Positions 15,357-23,505 of a stretch of DNA of 25,867 bases are shown here, piece by piece. Both the position numbers and the translations under genes were made by a program. Within the stretch, counting starts at the first letter, position 1, and every line of letters starts with the position of its first letter. The notes beneath the pieces are model-generated. The model ran no database searches, was not told where the DNA came from, and saw nothing but the letters and a program-made list of their open reading frames with translations. The DNA comes from Pseudomonadota bacterium (lineage in GTDB: Bacteria > Pseudomonadota > Gammaproteobacteria > Burkholderiales > Burkholderiaceae_F), in assembly GCA_023443095.1 (NCBI GenBank), contig JAEZVV010000174.1, positions 1 through 25,867 of the forward strand, written 5' to 3'.

Positions 15357-16493
15357 ATGATCCTCGGCAACGATCCCGTCCTTCTCACGCCCGGTCCGCT
15401 CACGACCTCGCTCGCCACCAAGCAGGCCATGCTGCGCGACTGGGGTTCGTGGGACGCGAGCTTCAACCAGATCACCGCCTCGCTCTGCCGCGACCTGGTG
15501 GCCATCGCCAACGGCGGCGACGACTACGCCTGCGTGCCGCTCCAGGGCAGCGGTACCTTCTCGGTCGAAGCGGCGCTCGCCAACCTGGTGCCGCGCCAGG
15601 GCAAGGTGCTGGTTCCCAACAACGGTGCCTACTGCGCACGCATCCTCAAGATCCTCAAATACCTGGGCCGCGCCGCGGTCGAGCTGCCGGTGCCGGAGGA
15701 AGGGCCTGCCACCGGTCCGATGGTCGAGGCCGCGCTGAGCGCCGACCCGACCATCACCCACGTGGCGCAAGTGCATTGCGAAACCGGCGCCGGCGTGCTC
15801 AACGACCTGACAGGAATCGCCCGTGTCTGTCGCGAGCGCGGTGTCGGCCTGATCGTCGACGCGATGAGTTCGTTCGGCGCCCTGCCGACCGACGCGGGCG
15901 AGCTGCGCTACGACGCCCTGATCGCCGCCAGCGGCAAATGCCTCGAAGGCGTGCCGGGCATGGGTTTCGTGATCGTCAGGAAGGGCCTGCTCGAGGCCTG
16001 CGCCGGCAATTCGCATTCGCTGGCGATGGACCTGCACGATCAGTACGTCTACATGCAGAAAACCACGCAGTGGCGTTTCACCCCGCCCACCCACGTGGTG
16101 GTGGCGTTGCGGGCGGCGGTCGACCAGTTCCTGGCCGAGGGCGGCCGGCCGGCGCGGCTGGCCCGCTACCGGGCCAACTGCCGCGTTCTGCTCGAGGGCA
16201 TGGCGGCACTGGGGTTCCGCCCCTATCTCGGTTCCGAGGTCCAGGCGCCGATCATCGTCACCTTCCATGCGCCCGCCGATCCGGTTTACGAGTTTCAGCG
16301 TTTTTACGCGGCGGTGCGGACGCGTGGCTACATCCTATACCCGGGCAAGCTGACCCAGGTCGAGACCTTCCGCGTCGGCTGCATCGGCGCGATCGATCCC
16401 AACGAGATGACCAACGTGGTCGCCGCCATCGCCGCCGCGATCCGCGAACTCGGCATCCGCCAGGTCGCCCCCAGCGTGGTCCGCGCTGCCTGA
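15357..16493 (+). CDS. phnW: 2-aminoethylphosphonate--pyruvate transaminase
   Basis: PhnW is a class V PLP aminotransferase that converts AEP and pyruvate to phosphonoacetaldehyde and alanine. The 378-residue protein shows the PLP Lys194 in IAASGKCLEGVPG, Asp168 in IVDAMSSFGA, and the Arg339 carboxylate/phosphonate contact in VETFRVGCIG. These agree with the Salmonella enzyme's numbering within a residue. The N-terminal LLTPGPLTTS and the RDWGSWD stretch are typical of PhnW. The start is the ATG at 15357 with AGGAG at 15344-15348. The frame is open upstream but only within the permease gene. It is the first enzyme of the catabolic route completed by PhnY and PhnA on the opposite strand. Confidence 0.95.
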   Translation: MILGNDPVLLTPGPLTTSLATKQAMLRDWGSWDASFNQITASLCRDLVAIANGGDDYACVPLQGSGTFSVEAALANLVPRQGKVLVPNNGAYCARILKILKYLGRAAVELPVPEEGPATGPMVEAALSADPTITHVAQVHCETGAGVLNDLTGIARVCRERGVGLIVDAMSSFGALPTDAGELRYDALIAASGKCLEGVPGMGFVIVRKGLLEACAGNSHSLAMDLHDQYVYMQKTTQWRFTPPTHVVVALRAAVDQFLAEGGRPARLARYRANCRVLLEGMAALGFRPYLGSEVQAPIIVTFHAPADPVYEFQRFYAAVRTRGYILYPGKLTQVETFRVGCIGAIDPNEMTNVVAAIAAAIRELGIRQVAPSVVRAA

Positions 16494-16509
16494 ACCCTCA
16501 AAGCCATCA

Positions 16510-19026
16510 ATGGAAGCTCTCTACCAGCAGGCCCGCCCGGCCGGCCACGCCCGCGTGCTCATCATCGGCGGCGGAATCATGGGCGCGAGCACCGCCTATC
16601 ACCTGAGTCAGCTCGGTCTCGACGGCGTGGTCCTACTCGAGCAGGGCCGGCTCACCAGCGGCACCACCTGGCATGCGGCCGGCCTGGTCGGCCAGCTGCG
16701 CGCGCAGGAGAGCATGACGCGGCTGATCCGCTATTCGACCGATCTGTATTCGCGGCTCGAGGCCGAAACCGGGCTCGCGACCGGCTGGAAAGCCTGCGGC
16801 TCGCTCGCGGTGGCGCGTACCGCCGACCGCCTGGTCCAGCTCAAGCGCACGGCGGCCGTGGCGCGCGCCTACGGTGTCGACTGCGAGCTGCTTTCGCCCG
16901 CCGAGGCGGGCCGGCTCTACCCGATCATGGCGACCGACGACCTGAAGGGCGCGGTCTGGCTGCCGGGCGACGGCAAGGCCAACCCGAGCGACCTCACGCT
17001 CGCGCTCGCCAAGGGCGCTCGCCAGCGCGGCGTGCAAATCGTCGAAAACACCCGGGTCACGAGCTGCGAGACCGAGGCGGGGGCCGCCGGCCGCCGCGTG
17101 AGCCGGGTCCACTGGAAGCAGAAGGACGGCAGTACGGGCGTGATCGCCGCCGACATCGTAGTCAACTGCGGCGGGCAATGGGCGCGCGACCTCGGCCGCG
17201 AAGTCGGTGCCGCGGTGCCGCTTTTTTCCTGCGAGCACTACTACATCGTCACCGACAAGATTCCCGGCGTTCACCCCGACCTACCGGTGATGCGAGACCC
17301 CGACGGCTATGTCTACTTCAAGGAAGAGGTGGGCGGCTTGCTGATGGGCGGCTTCGAACCGCAGGCGACACCCTGGATGCAGAGCGCGCGCTCGCGCGGC
17401 GGCATCCCCGAGAACTTCGAGTTCCAGCTTCTGCCCGACAACTGGGACGCGTTCGAGATCCTGCTCGAGAACGCGGTCCTCCGCGTGCCGGCGCTGGGCG
17501 AGGCTGCGGTCAAGCAGTTCTACAACGGCCCCGAGTCCTTCACCGCCGACAACAACTTCATCCTCGGCCCGGCGCCGGGCCTGAGCAATTACTGGGTCGG
17601 CGCGGGCTTCAACTCGATGGGCATCGCCTCGGCGGGCGGGGCGGGGCGCGCGCTGGCCGAGTGGATCGTCCAGGGCGAACCTACGCTGGACCTGTGGCCG
17701 GTCGACATCCGCCGCTTCGCGTCCTTCAACGCCAACGAGCGATGGCTACCCGACCGTATCCGCGAGGTGCTGGGCCTGCACTACAAGATGCCCTGGCCCA
17801 ACCGCGAACTCGAGAGCGCGCGTCCCTTTCGCCGTTCGCCGCTGTATTCGCAGCTGGCCGCCGCCCACGCCTGTTTCGGCTCGAAACTGGGCTGGGAACG
17901 CGCCAACTTCTTTGCGCCGACGGCGCAGGATGCGCGCATCGACTACGGCTGGGGCCACCAGAACTGGCATGCCTGGGTCGCGGCCGAACACCGTGCGGCG
18001 CGCGAAGCGGTGGCCGTGTTCGACATGAGTTCGTTTGCCAAGCTCGCGGTCAAGGGGCGCGACGCCGAACGCGTGCTGCAGTACCTGTGCGCCAACGAGG
18101 TGGCGGTGCCGGTCGGCCAGACCGTCTACACCGGCATGTTGAACGAGCGCGGCGGCTACGAGAGCGATTTCACCCTCACCCGCATCGCACACGACGAGTT
18201 CCTGATCGTCACCGGCAGCGCGCAGGCGGTGCGCGACCACGACGTGATCGAACGCGCCATCGTCCGCTTTTTCCCCGAGGCCCACGTGAGTGTCACCGAC
18301 GTCAGCTCGATGCTGGCCGTGATCGCAGTGATGGGGCCGCGTTCGCGCGAACTGCTGGCACGGGTCTCGAGCGCCGACTTCGGCAACCACGCCTTCCCCT
18401 TCGGCACTTCGAAGGAGATCGAGCTGGGTTACGCAACCGTGCGCGCCACCCGGCTCAGCTATGTCGGCGAACTCGGCTGGGAGCTGTACGTGCCGGTCGA
18501 GTTTGCGGTCGGCGTCTACGAACAGCTGATGGCGGCCGGGCAGGACCTGGGAGTGCGCAACGCCGGTTATTACGCGCTCGACTCGCTGCGGCTGGAAAAG
18601 GGCTACCGCGCCTGGGGACGCGAGCTCACGCCCGACGTCAATCCCTTCGAAGCCGGCCTCTCGTTTGCGGTCAGGCTCGACAAGCCGGGCGGCTTCGTCG
18701 GCCGAGAAGCACTGGTGCGGGCTCGGGCCGAAGGGGCGAAGCGGCGCATCGTGTCGCTGGTGGTGGAAGCGGCCCACACCAATCTGTGGGGTGGCGAGCT
18801 GATCCTGCGCGACGGCTTGCCGGTGGGTTTCCTAAGCTCGGCCGCTTTCGGCCATACGCTGGGACGGCCGGTCGGCCTCGGTGCCGTCACCCGCGCCGAC
18901 GGGGTGGTCGACTCCGCCTGGATCGGAGCCGGGCGCTGGGAGGTGGACGTGGCGGGCGAACGTTACGCGGCTGCCGTGGGCTTGAAGGCTCAGGTCGACC
19001 CCGAGGGGCTGCGGGTAAAGTCCTGA
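16510..19026 (+). CDS. FAD-dependent dehydrogenase fused to glycine-cleavage-T-like domain
   Basis: The 838-residue protein has the architecture of dimethylglycine/sarcosine dehydrogenases. An N-terminal DAO-type FAD domain runs over about residues 15-380, with dinucleotide motif IIGGGIMGAS and a TTWHAAGL segment whose His55 matches the covalent flavin-linking His in relatives. A central FAO_M-like segment (about 385-460) and a C-terminal GCV_T fold (about 470-835) follow, the latter containing YALDSLRLEKGYRAWGREL. Enzymes of this family oxidise an N-methyl amine and pass the formaldehyde to tetrahydrofolate. It lies 16 nt after phnW in an AEP operon. An N-methylated AEP, or sarcosine/dimethylglycine produced by the HD oxygenase, is therefore a plausible substrate (inference). 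FAD enzymes acting on N-alkyl AEP have been reported in phosphonate clusters, but I cannot say whether this is one. Ordinary sarcosine or dimethylglycine oxidation remains possible. Confidence 0.85.
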   Translation: MEALYQQARPAGHARVLIIGGGIMGASTAYHLSQLGLDGVVLLEQGRLTSGTTWHAAGLVGQLRAQESMTRLIRYSTDLYSRLEAETGLATGWKACGSLAVARTADRLVQLKRTAAVARAYGVDCELLSPAEAGRLYPIMATDDLKGAVWLPGDGKANPSDLTLALAKGARQRGVQIVENTRVTSCETEAGAAGRRVSRVHWKQKDGSTGVIAADIVVNCGGQWARDLGREVGAAVPLFSCEHYYIVTDKIPGVHPDLPVMRDPDGYVYFKEEVGGLLMGGFEPQATPWMQSARSRGGIPENFEFQLLPDNWDAFEILLENAVLRVPALGEAAVKQFYNGPESFTADNNFILGPAPGLSNYWVGAGFNSMGIASAGGAGRALAEWIVQGEPTLDLWPVDIRRFASFNANERWLPDRIREVLGLHYKMPWPNRELESARPFRRSPLYSQLAAAHACFGSKLGWERANFFAPTAQDARIDYGWGHQNWHAWVAAEHRAAREAVAVFDMSSFAKLAVKGRDAERVLQYLCANEVAVPVGQTVYTGMLNERGGYESDFTLTRIAHDEFLIVTGSAQAVRDHDVIERAIVRFFPEAHVSVTDVSSMLAVIAVMGPRSRELLARVSSADFGNHAFPFGTSKEIELGYATVRATRLSYVGELGWELYVPVEFAVGVYEQLMAAGQDLGVRNAGYYALDSLRLEKGYRAWGRELTPDVNPFEAGLSFAVRLDKPGGFVGREALVRARAEGAKRRIVSLVVEAAHTNLWGGELILRDGLPVGFLSSAAFGHTLGRPVGLGAVTRADGVVDSAWIGAGRWEVDVAGERYAAAVGLKAQVDPEGLRVKS

Positions 19027-19061
19027 GCGCACTCCTTCCTCCTTTCTGATCGCCTGCCGTC

Positions 19062-19913
19062 ATGACCCTCACCGTCAGCCTGGCCGTCCTGCTCGCGGCC
19101 CTGCTCCATGCGAGCTGGAACGCGATGATCAAGGGCGGCGGCAACGTTTTGTTCGACACGGCGGCCGTGGTGGCGGGCGCCGCGCTGATCGCCGTGCCTT
19201 TCGTTTTTGTCGTGCCCTTGCCGGCGCCGGCGAGCTGGCCTTACATCCTGGCCTCGGTCGCGATCCACATCGCGTATTACTTCCTGATGATCCGCGCTTA
19301 TCGCAGCGGCGACCTGTCCCTGGTCTACCCGCTGATGCGCGGGGTGGCGCCGCTGATCACGGCGCTGCTCGGCATCGTCTGGTTGGGCGAGTCGCCCGAG
19401 ATGGCCGGCTGGCTCGGCATCGGCCTGATATCGGTCGGGGTGATCCTGCTGGCGCTGCGGGTGAGCCACCCGGCGGCGGAAATGGCCCGTCACCGCAAGG
19501 CAGTGGCGTATGCGCTGGCGAACGCGGCGGTGATCGCGGTCTACACCGTGGTCGACGGCCGCGGCGCCCGCCTGGCGGGGGACGCCTGGAGCTACATCGT
19601 CTGGCTGTTCGTGCTCGACGGCCTTCCCTTCACCGCCTGGGTGCTGATCACGCGCCGGCAGGCTTTTATGGCCGCTCTGCGGGCCCGCCCCTGGCGCTCG
19701 CTCGCGGGCGGCGGCCTGTCCTTCGGCGCCTACGGCATTGCGGTGTGGGCGATGACCCGCGCCCCAGTCGCTCTGGTGGCGTCGCTGAGGGAAACCTCGG
19801 TGCTGTTTGCCGCTCTGATCGCCGCGCGGCTGCTCAAGGAGAGGCTCACGCTGCGCCGCTGGATGGGGGCCGGAGCGGTGGTGGCCGGCGTGCTCGCCCT
19901 CAAGCTGGCGTGA
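19062..19913 (+). CDS. EamA/DMT-family transporter
   Basis: This inner-membrane protein of 283 residues has about ten hydrophobic segments in two homologous halves, as expected for EamA (drug/metabolite transporter) proteins. The first half includes YRSGDLSLVYPLMRGVAPLITALLGIVWLGE, the characteristic end of the first EamA repeat. The second half ends VALVASLRETSVLFAALIAARLLKERLTLRRWMGA. Such proteins export metabolites or amino acids, but the substrate cannot be read from the sequence. It begins 35 nt after the flavoprotein gene with no strong ribosome site, and it may be the last gene of the AEP operon. The 39 bp to the convergent modE are GC-rich with short inverted ends. Confidence 0.85.
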   Translation: MTLTVSLAVLLAALLHASWNAMIKGGGNVLFDTAAVVAGAALIAVPFVFVVPLPAPASWPYILASVAIHIAYYFLMIRAYRSGDLSLVYPLMRGVAPLITALLGIVWLGESPEMAGWLGIGLISVGVILLALRVSHPAAEMARHRKAVAYALANAAVIAVYTVVDGRGARLAGDAWSYIVWLFVLDGLPFTAWVLITRRQAFMAALRARPWRSLAGGGLSFGAYGIAVWAMTRAPVALVASLRETSVLFAALIAARLLKERLTLRRWMGAGAVVAGVLALKLA

Positions 19914-19952
19914 GCCGGGCGGCCGTCGCCGCGGCCGGCTCGGTGCCGGGTC

Positions 19953-20714
19953 TCAGCCCGAGAGCGCGATCACGACCCCGGCCTCGTCGACGGCGGCTAC
20001 CGCCGGCTCGCCTTTTTTCAAACCATGGCCGGCCGCGCCGAAACCCACCAGCTGCAAACCGCCGGCGAGGCTGAGCGCGATTTCGCCACCGCTGGCCGAA
20101 CGCGAGACTCGCGTTACCGACCCGGACAGCCGGTTGCGGCCGGCGCCGACTTCGATCTCCGGCGCGATAACCACCGCAGTGGCCTTGCACAAGGCCAGAA
20201 CTGCAAGTCCGGGAGCGAGCCCCAGCAGCTGCACGCTTTCGCGCGTGATGCGAGAGGCAAGCAGCGTGCCGTCGCCCAGCTCCAGTTCGACCCGCATCTG
20301 GCCGCCCGCGGCGTGGATAGAGCGGATCACGCACGGCAAGTGGTTGCGCATGCTGGTGCGAAGGCCGAGAGCGGCGAAGTTGGGCGCGGCCTCGCCGCTG
20401 CGTTCGCCTTCGATGCGGGCCAGCACCTCGGCCCGGGCCGCCGCCATCAGCTCGGCCGCTCGCAGCACCCTCTGCCCGTCGGCGCTCAGGCGGGCACCGC
20501 CGCCGCCGCTGCCGCCCACGGCTTTTTCGACCAGGGTCGCTCCCGCCAGGTTGGAGAGGGTCTCGATCGCTTGCCACGCGGCCTTGTAGCTGACTCCGGC
20601 GCCGCGCGCCGCTTCCGAGATCGAGCCGGCCTCGCCGATGCGGCGCAGGATGTCGATCCGCTTGTCGCTGCTGTCGTGGCCCAGCGCTTCGGCAAGGTGT
20701 AGGGGTTTTCTCAT
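19953..20714 (-). CDS. modE: Molybdate-responsive regulator ModE
   Basis: ModE represses molybdate uptake genes when molybdate is bound. The 253-residue product has an N-terminal winged helix-turn-helix (about residues 18-85: DILRRIGEAGSISEAARGAGVSYKAAWQAIETL), then two Mop/TOBE repeats (about 119-185 and 190-250) that bind the oxyanion. The first repeat starts with TSMRNHLP and the second with GRNRLSGSV. Length and domain order match E. coli ModE (262). I chose the ATG at 20714, where MRKPLHL leads into the HTH. The frame is open to 21665, but that extension runs antisense through modA. It is divergent from modABC, with a dyad between them. Confidence 0.92.
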   Translation of the reverse strand: MRKPLHLAEALGHDSSDKRIDILRRIGEAGSISEAARGAGVSYKAAWQAIETLSNLAGATLVEKAVGGSGGGGARLSADGQRVLRAAELMAAARAEVLARIEGERSGEAAPNFAALGLRTSMRNHLPCVIRSIHAAGGQMRVELELGDGTLLASRITRESVQLLGLAPGLAVLALCKATAVVIAPEIEVGAGRNRLSGSVTRVSRSASGGEIALSLAGGLQLVGFGAAGHGLKKGEPAVAAVDEAGVVIALSG

Positions 20715-20758
20715 GGGCGAGTCTGTCCTGTCTTCGAGCAGCAGCCCGGCTACACTCG

Positions 20759-20781
20759 CGCTATTCCTTTTTTGAATAGCG
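20759..20781. promoter_or_regulatory. Inverted repeat in the modE-modA gap, likely ModE operator
   Basis: CGCTATTC (20759-20766) and GAATAGCG (20774-20781) form a perfect 8-bp dyad with a 7-nt T-rich spacer. ModE sites have AT-rich arms of the type CGNTATA in opposite orientation, so the fit is good but not exact. A TACACT -10-like hexamer at 20751-20756 would place the modA transcription start in the left arm, consistent with repression. Confidence 0.6.
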
Positions 20782-20789
20782 AGTCCGCC

Positions 20790-21536
20790 ATGCTCCGTAT
20801 TGTCTCTTGTCTCCTGCTCGGTCTCTTTGCGGCTTCCGCCGCGACGGCGGCCGAAGTCAGCGTCGCGGTTGCCGCCAACTTCACCGCGCCGATGCAGAAG
20901 ATTGCGGCCGCTTTCGAGAAGGATACGGGGCACAAGGCGGTGTTGTCGTTCGGTTCGACCGGGAAGTTCTACGCACAGATCAAGAACGGTGCTCCTTTCG
21001 AAGTCTTTCTCGCCGCCGACGACGAGACCCCGGCCCGCCTCGAAAAGGAAGGCGGGATCGTCCCCGGCAGCCGCTTCACCTACGCCATCGGGCAGCTCGT
21101 GTTGTGGAGCTCGCAGGCCGGCGCCGTCGACGCCAAGGGCGAGGTCCTGCGCAGCGGCGACTTCAAGCGCATTGCGGTAGCCGATCCCAAACTTGCCCCC
21201 TACGGCGCGGCCGCCATGCAAGTCATCCAGAAGCTCGGCCTGGCCGAGCGCCTGACGCCGCGTTTCGTCCAGGGCGAAAACATCGGCCAGACCTACCAGT
21301 TCGTCGCCACCGGCAATGCCCAGCTCGGTTTTGTGGCGATGTCGCAGGTCTACGCCGACGGCCGCCTCAGCCAGGGTTCGGCGTGGGGCGTTCCCGCCGA
21401 GCTCTACACCCCGATCCGCCAGGATGCGGTCATTCTGTCCAAGGCCAAGGCCAACCCGGCCGCTGCGGCCCTGGTCGACTACCTGCGCGGCGACAAGGCG
21501 CGCGCGATCATCCTCGGCTACGGCTACCAGCTCTGA
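20790..21536 (+). CDS. modA: Molybdate ABC transporter substrate-binding protein
   Basis: ModA captures molybdate in the periplasm. The product has 248 residues with a signal peptide (MLRIVSCLLLGLFAASAATAA, cleavage near residue 21). The mature protein begins with the family pattern EVSVAVAANFTAPMQKIAAAFEKDTGHK, then SFGSTGKFYAQIKNGAPFEVFLAADDE, and a late VILSKAKANPAAAALVDYL. Ser and Tyr residues in these motifs fit the oxyanion pocket of ModA. The ATG at 20790 is preferred over an in-frame TTG at 20772, which lies inside the operator dyad. modB follows after 13 nt. Confidence 0.94.
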   Translation: MLRIVSCLLLGLFAASAATAAEVSVAVAANFTAPMQKIAAAFEKDTGHKAVLSFGSTGKFYAQIKNGAPFEVFLAADDETPARLEKEGGIVPGSRFTYAIGQLVLWSSQAGAVDAKGEVLRSGDFKRIAVADPKLAPYGAAAMQVIQKLGLAERLTPRFVQGENIGQTYQFVATGNAQLGFVAMSQVYADGRLSQGSAWGVPAELYTPIRQDAVILSKAKANPAAAALVDYLRGDKARAIILGYGYQL

Positions 21537-21549
21537 GTCGCAAGCCACC

Positions 21550-22233
21550 ATGCCCTTGGGAAACGAATCGCTCCAGGCGATCCGGCTGACGCTAGAGCTC
21601 GCCGGCCTGACCACGCTGCTCCTGCTGCTGATCTCGACCCCGATCGCGTGGTGGCTGGCGCGCACCTCGTCGCGCTGGCGCGCACCGGTGGCGGCGATCG
21701 TGGCGATCCCGCTGGTGCTGCCGCCGACGGTGCTGGGCTTTTACCTGCTGGTCGCCCTCGGCCCCAACGGCCCGCTCGGCCAGCTCACCCTGGCCCTGGG
21801 TCTGGGCACCCTGTCCTTCACCTTCTCGGGGCTACTGATCGGCTCGCTCGTGTATTCGCTGCCGTTTGCGGTCCAGCCGCTGCAACACGCGTTCCAATCG
21901 ATAGGAACGCGGCCGCTGGAAGTCGCCGCCACCCTCGGCGCGCGCCCGCTCGACGCCTTTTTTTCGGTCGCTCTGCCGCTGGCGCGCCCGGGTTTCGTCA
22001 CCGCCGCCATCCTCAGCTTCGCCCACACGGTGGGCGAGTTCGGCGTGGTGCTGATGATAGGCGGCAACATCCCGGGCGAGACCCGGGTCATCTCGACCGA
22101 GATCTACGGCCACGTCGAGGCGATGGAATACGCCCAGGCGCATTGGCTGGCGGGAGGCATGGTCGCCTTCTCGTTTGTCGTCCTGCTCGCCCTGTCCCTG
22201 CTCAACCGCCGCAACGGCCGGGTGATGCCGTGA
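21550..22233 (+). CDS. modB: Molybdate ABC transporter permease
   Basis: This inner-membrane permease has 227 residues with about five to six hydrophobic segments. The EAA loop that docks on ModC is visible as EVAATLGARPLDAFFSVALPLARPG. Motifs such as IPLVLPPTVLGFYLL and FAHTVGEFGVVLMIGGNIPGETRV are typical of ModB. The ATG at 21550 was chosen because the family sequence starts there. The frame is open upstream within modA. Its stop overlaps the modC GTG by 4 nt, indicating coupled translation. Confidence 0.94.
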   Translation: MPLGNESLQAIRLTLELAGLTTLLLLLISTPIAWWLARTSSRWRAPVAAIVAIPLVLPPTVLGFYLLVALGPNGPLGQLTLALGLGTLSFTFSGLLIGSLVYSLPFAVQPLQHAFQSIGTRPLEVAATLGARPLDAFFSVALPLARPGFVTAAILSFAHTVGEFGVVLMIGGNIPGETRVISTEIYGHVEAMEYAQAHWLAGGMVAFSFVVLLALSLLNRRNGRVMP

Positions 22234-23315
22234 GCGCGGCGATCAACCGGGTCCGGTTCGAGCTGCCGCGCGGCGGCTTCGATCTGGAAGTCGACCTTCA
22301 TCTGCCGGCCACCGGCATCACGGTCCTGTTCGGCGCCTCGGGCTCGGGCAAGACCAGCATCCTGCGCGCGGTGGCCGGGCTCGAACGCGGCCGCGACGGT
22401 CTGATCGAGATCGCCGGCGAAACCTGGCAGGACGATGCGACAGGCCTTTTCCTGCCGACCTGGCGCCGGCCGCTGGGTTACGTGTTCCAGGAAGCTAGCC
22501 TGTTCGAGCACCTCGACGTTCAGGCCAACCTCGAATACGGGCTCGAGCGCGCCCGATCGCGCGCCAGCCGCGCGGCACTCGAAGCGGCGATCGAATTGCT
22601 GGGCATCGGCGCGCTGCTGCGCCGCGAGGCGCACCAGCTCTCGGGCGGCGAGCGGCAGCGGATCGCGATCGCCCGTGCGCTGGCGACCCAGCCCCGTTTG
22701 CTCCTGCTCGACGAGCCGCTGGCGGCGATCGACCACTCGCGGCGGCAGGAGATCCTGCCCTGGCTCGAACGCCTGCGCGACGAATCGCAGGTGCCGATGC
22801 TCTATGTCACCCACGCCCCCGACGAAGTGGCCCGCCTGGCCGACACCTTGGTCGTGCTCGAACGCGGTCAGGTCAAGGCGGCGGGGCCGGCGGCAACGGT
22901 CTTGTCGACGGTGGACAGCCCGGTCGTGGTCGGCGAAGACGCCGGCGCCCTGCTGGCGGGGGAGCTGGTCGAGCGCGACGTCGACTGGAATCTGGCGCGG
23001 GTCGCTTTTGCTGGCGGATCGCTGTGGGTGCGCGACAGCGGCCTGGCCTTGGGCGCCCGGGTCCGGCTGCGCGTGCTCGCGCGCGACGTCAGCCTCACCA
23101 CGGCAGAGCCGCAGCACACCAGCATCCAGAACCACTTCGGCTGCCGCATCCTGGCGGTGGCGCCCGACGTCCATCCTTCGCAGGCGCTGGTCCAGCTCGC
23201 CTGCGGCGAAGCCATCCTGCTGGCCCGGGTCACCCGCCGCTCGCTCGACACCCTGGGACTCAAGGTCGGGGATACGGCCTGGGCCCAGGTCAAGTCGGTG
23301 GCGGTGATCGGCTGA
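22230..23315 (+). CDS. modC: Molybdate ABC transporter ATP-binding protein
   Basis: ModC drives molybdate import. The 361-residue protein has Walker A FGASGSGKTS (Lys41), a Q-loop in YVFQEASLFEHL, the signature LSGGERQR, Walker B LLLLDEP, and the H-loop His in YVTHAPDE. A C-terminal Mop/TOBE domain (about 295-360: TSIQNHFGCRILAVAPDVHPSQALVQLACGEAILLARVT in part) binds oxyanion for feedback, which separates ModC from other importer ATPases. The start is a GTG inside a GTGA overlap with modB. A hairpin lies 8 nt after the stop. Confidence 0.94.
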   Translation: MSAAINRVRFELPRGGFDLEVDLHLPATGITVLFGASGSGKTSILRAVAGLERGRDGLIEIAGETWQDDATGLFLPTWRRPLGYVFQEASLFEHLDVQANLEYGLERARSRASRAALEAAIELLGIGALLRREAHQLSGGERQRIAIARALATQPRLLLLDEPLAAIDHSRRQEILPWLERLRDESQVPMLYVTHAPDEVARLADTLVVLERGQVKAAGPAATVLSTVDSPVVVGEDAGALLAGELVERDVDWNLARVAFAGGSLWVRDSGLALGARVRLRVLARDVSLTTAEPQHTSIQNHFGCRILAVAPDVHPSQALVQLACGEAILLARVTRRSLDTLGLKVGDTAWAQVKSVAVIG

Positions 23316-23323
23316 ATGCGAAG

Positions 23324-23346
23324 GGCCCGGCCTCGGAGTCCGGGCC
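23324..23346 (+). terminator. Hairpin after modC
   Basis: GGCCCGG (23324-23330) pairs with CCGGGCC (23340-23346) around a 9-nt loop, starting 8 nt after the modC stop. There is no T-tract, so termination may be partial. The following binding-protein gene could receive some read-through. Confidence 0.5.
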
Positions 23347-23400
23347 TCAGGGTTGGGTCTGTATGAGGCGGATTTCATATCGCCGTAAACGAGTCGGCTC

Positions 23401-23420
23401 CGTATGCTTGACGCCATACG
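23401..23420. promoter_or_regulatory. Inverted repeat upstream of the tungstate-type binding protein
   Basis: CGTATG (23401-23406) and CATACG (23415-23420) flank CTTGACGC, so a TTGACG -35-like hexamer lies inside the dyad. A third CATACG copy is at 23491-23496, just before the gene. No good -10 is seen at the expected distance. This may be an operator, but the evidence is weak. Confidence 0.35.
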
Positions 23421-23439
23421 CAGCGGCTCCGGCCGGTGT

Positions 23440-23461
23440 GGCGATCGTCCTTGCGATCGCC
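23440..23461 (+). promoter_or_regulatory. Stem-loop in the leader of the tungstate-type binding protein
   Basis: GGCGATCG (23440-23447) and CGATCGCC (23454-23461) form a perfect 8-bp stem with a 6-nt loop. A T-rich stretch with TTTGTTTTGT follows at 23478-23487. It could act as an attenuator or end the mod transcript. Confidence 0.4.
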
Positions 23462-23505
23462 GCCGTCCGGACGCTGCTTTGTTTTGTCGTCATACGAGGT
23501 CTCCG

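Noticed and set aside
23316..23505. Molybdenum-cofactor riboswitch
   Set aside because: Hairpins are present but I could not recognise the conserved core; kept only as an unassigned structured leader.
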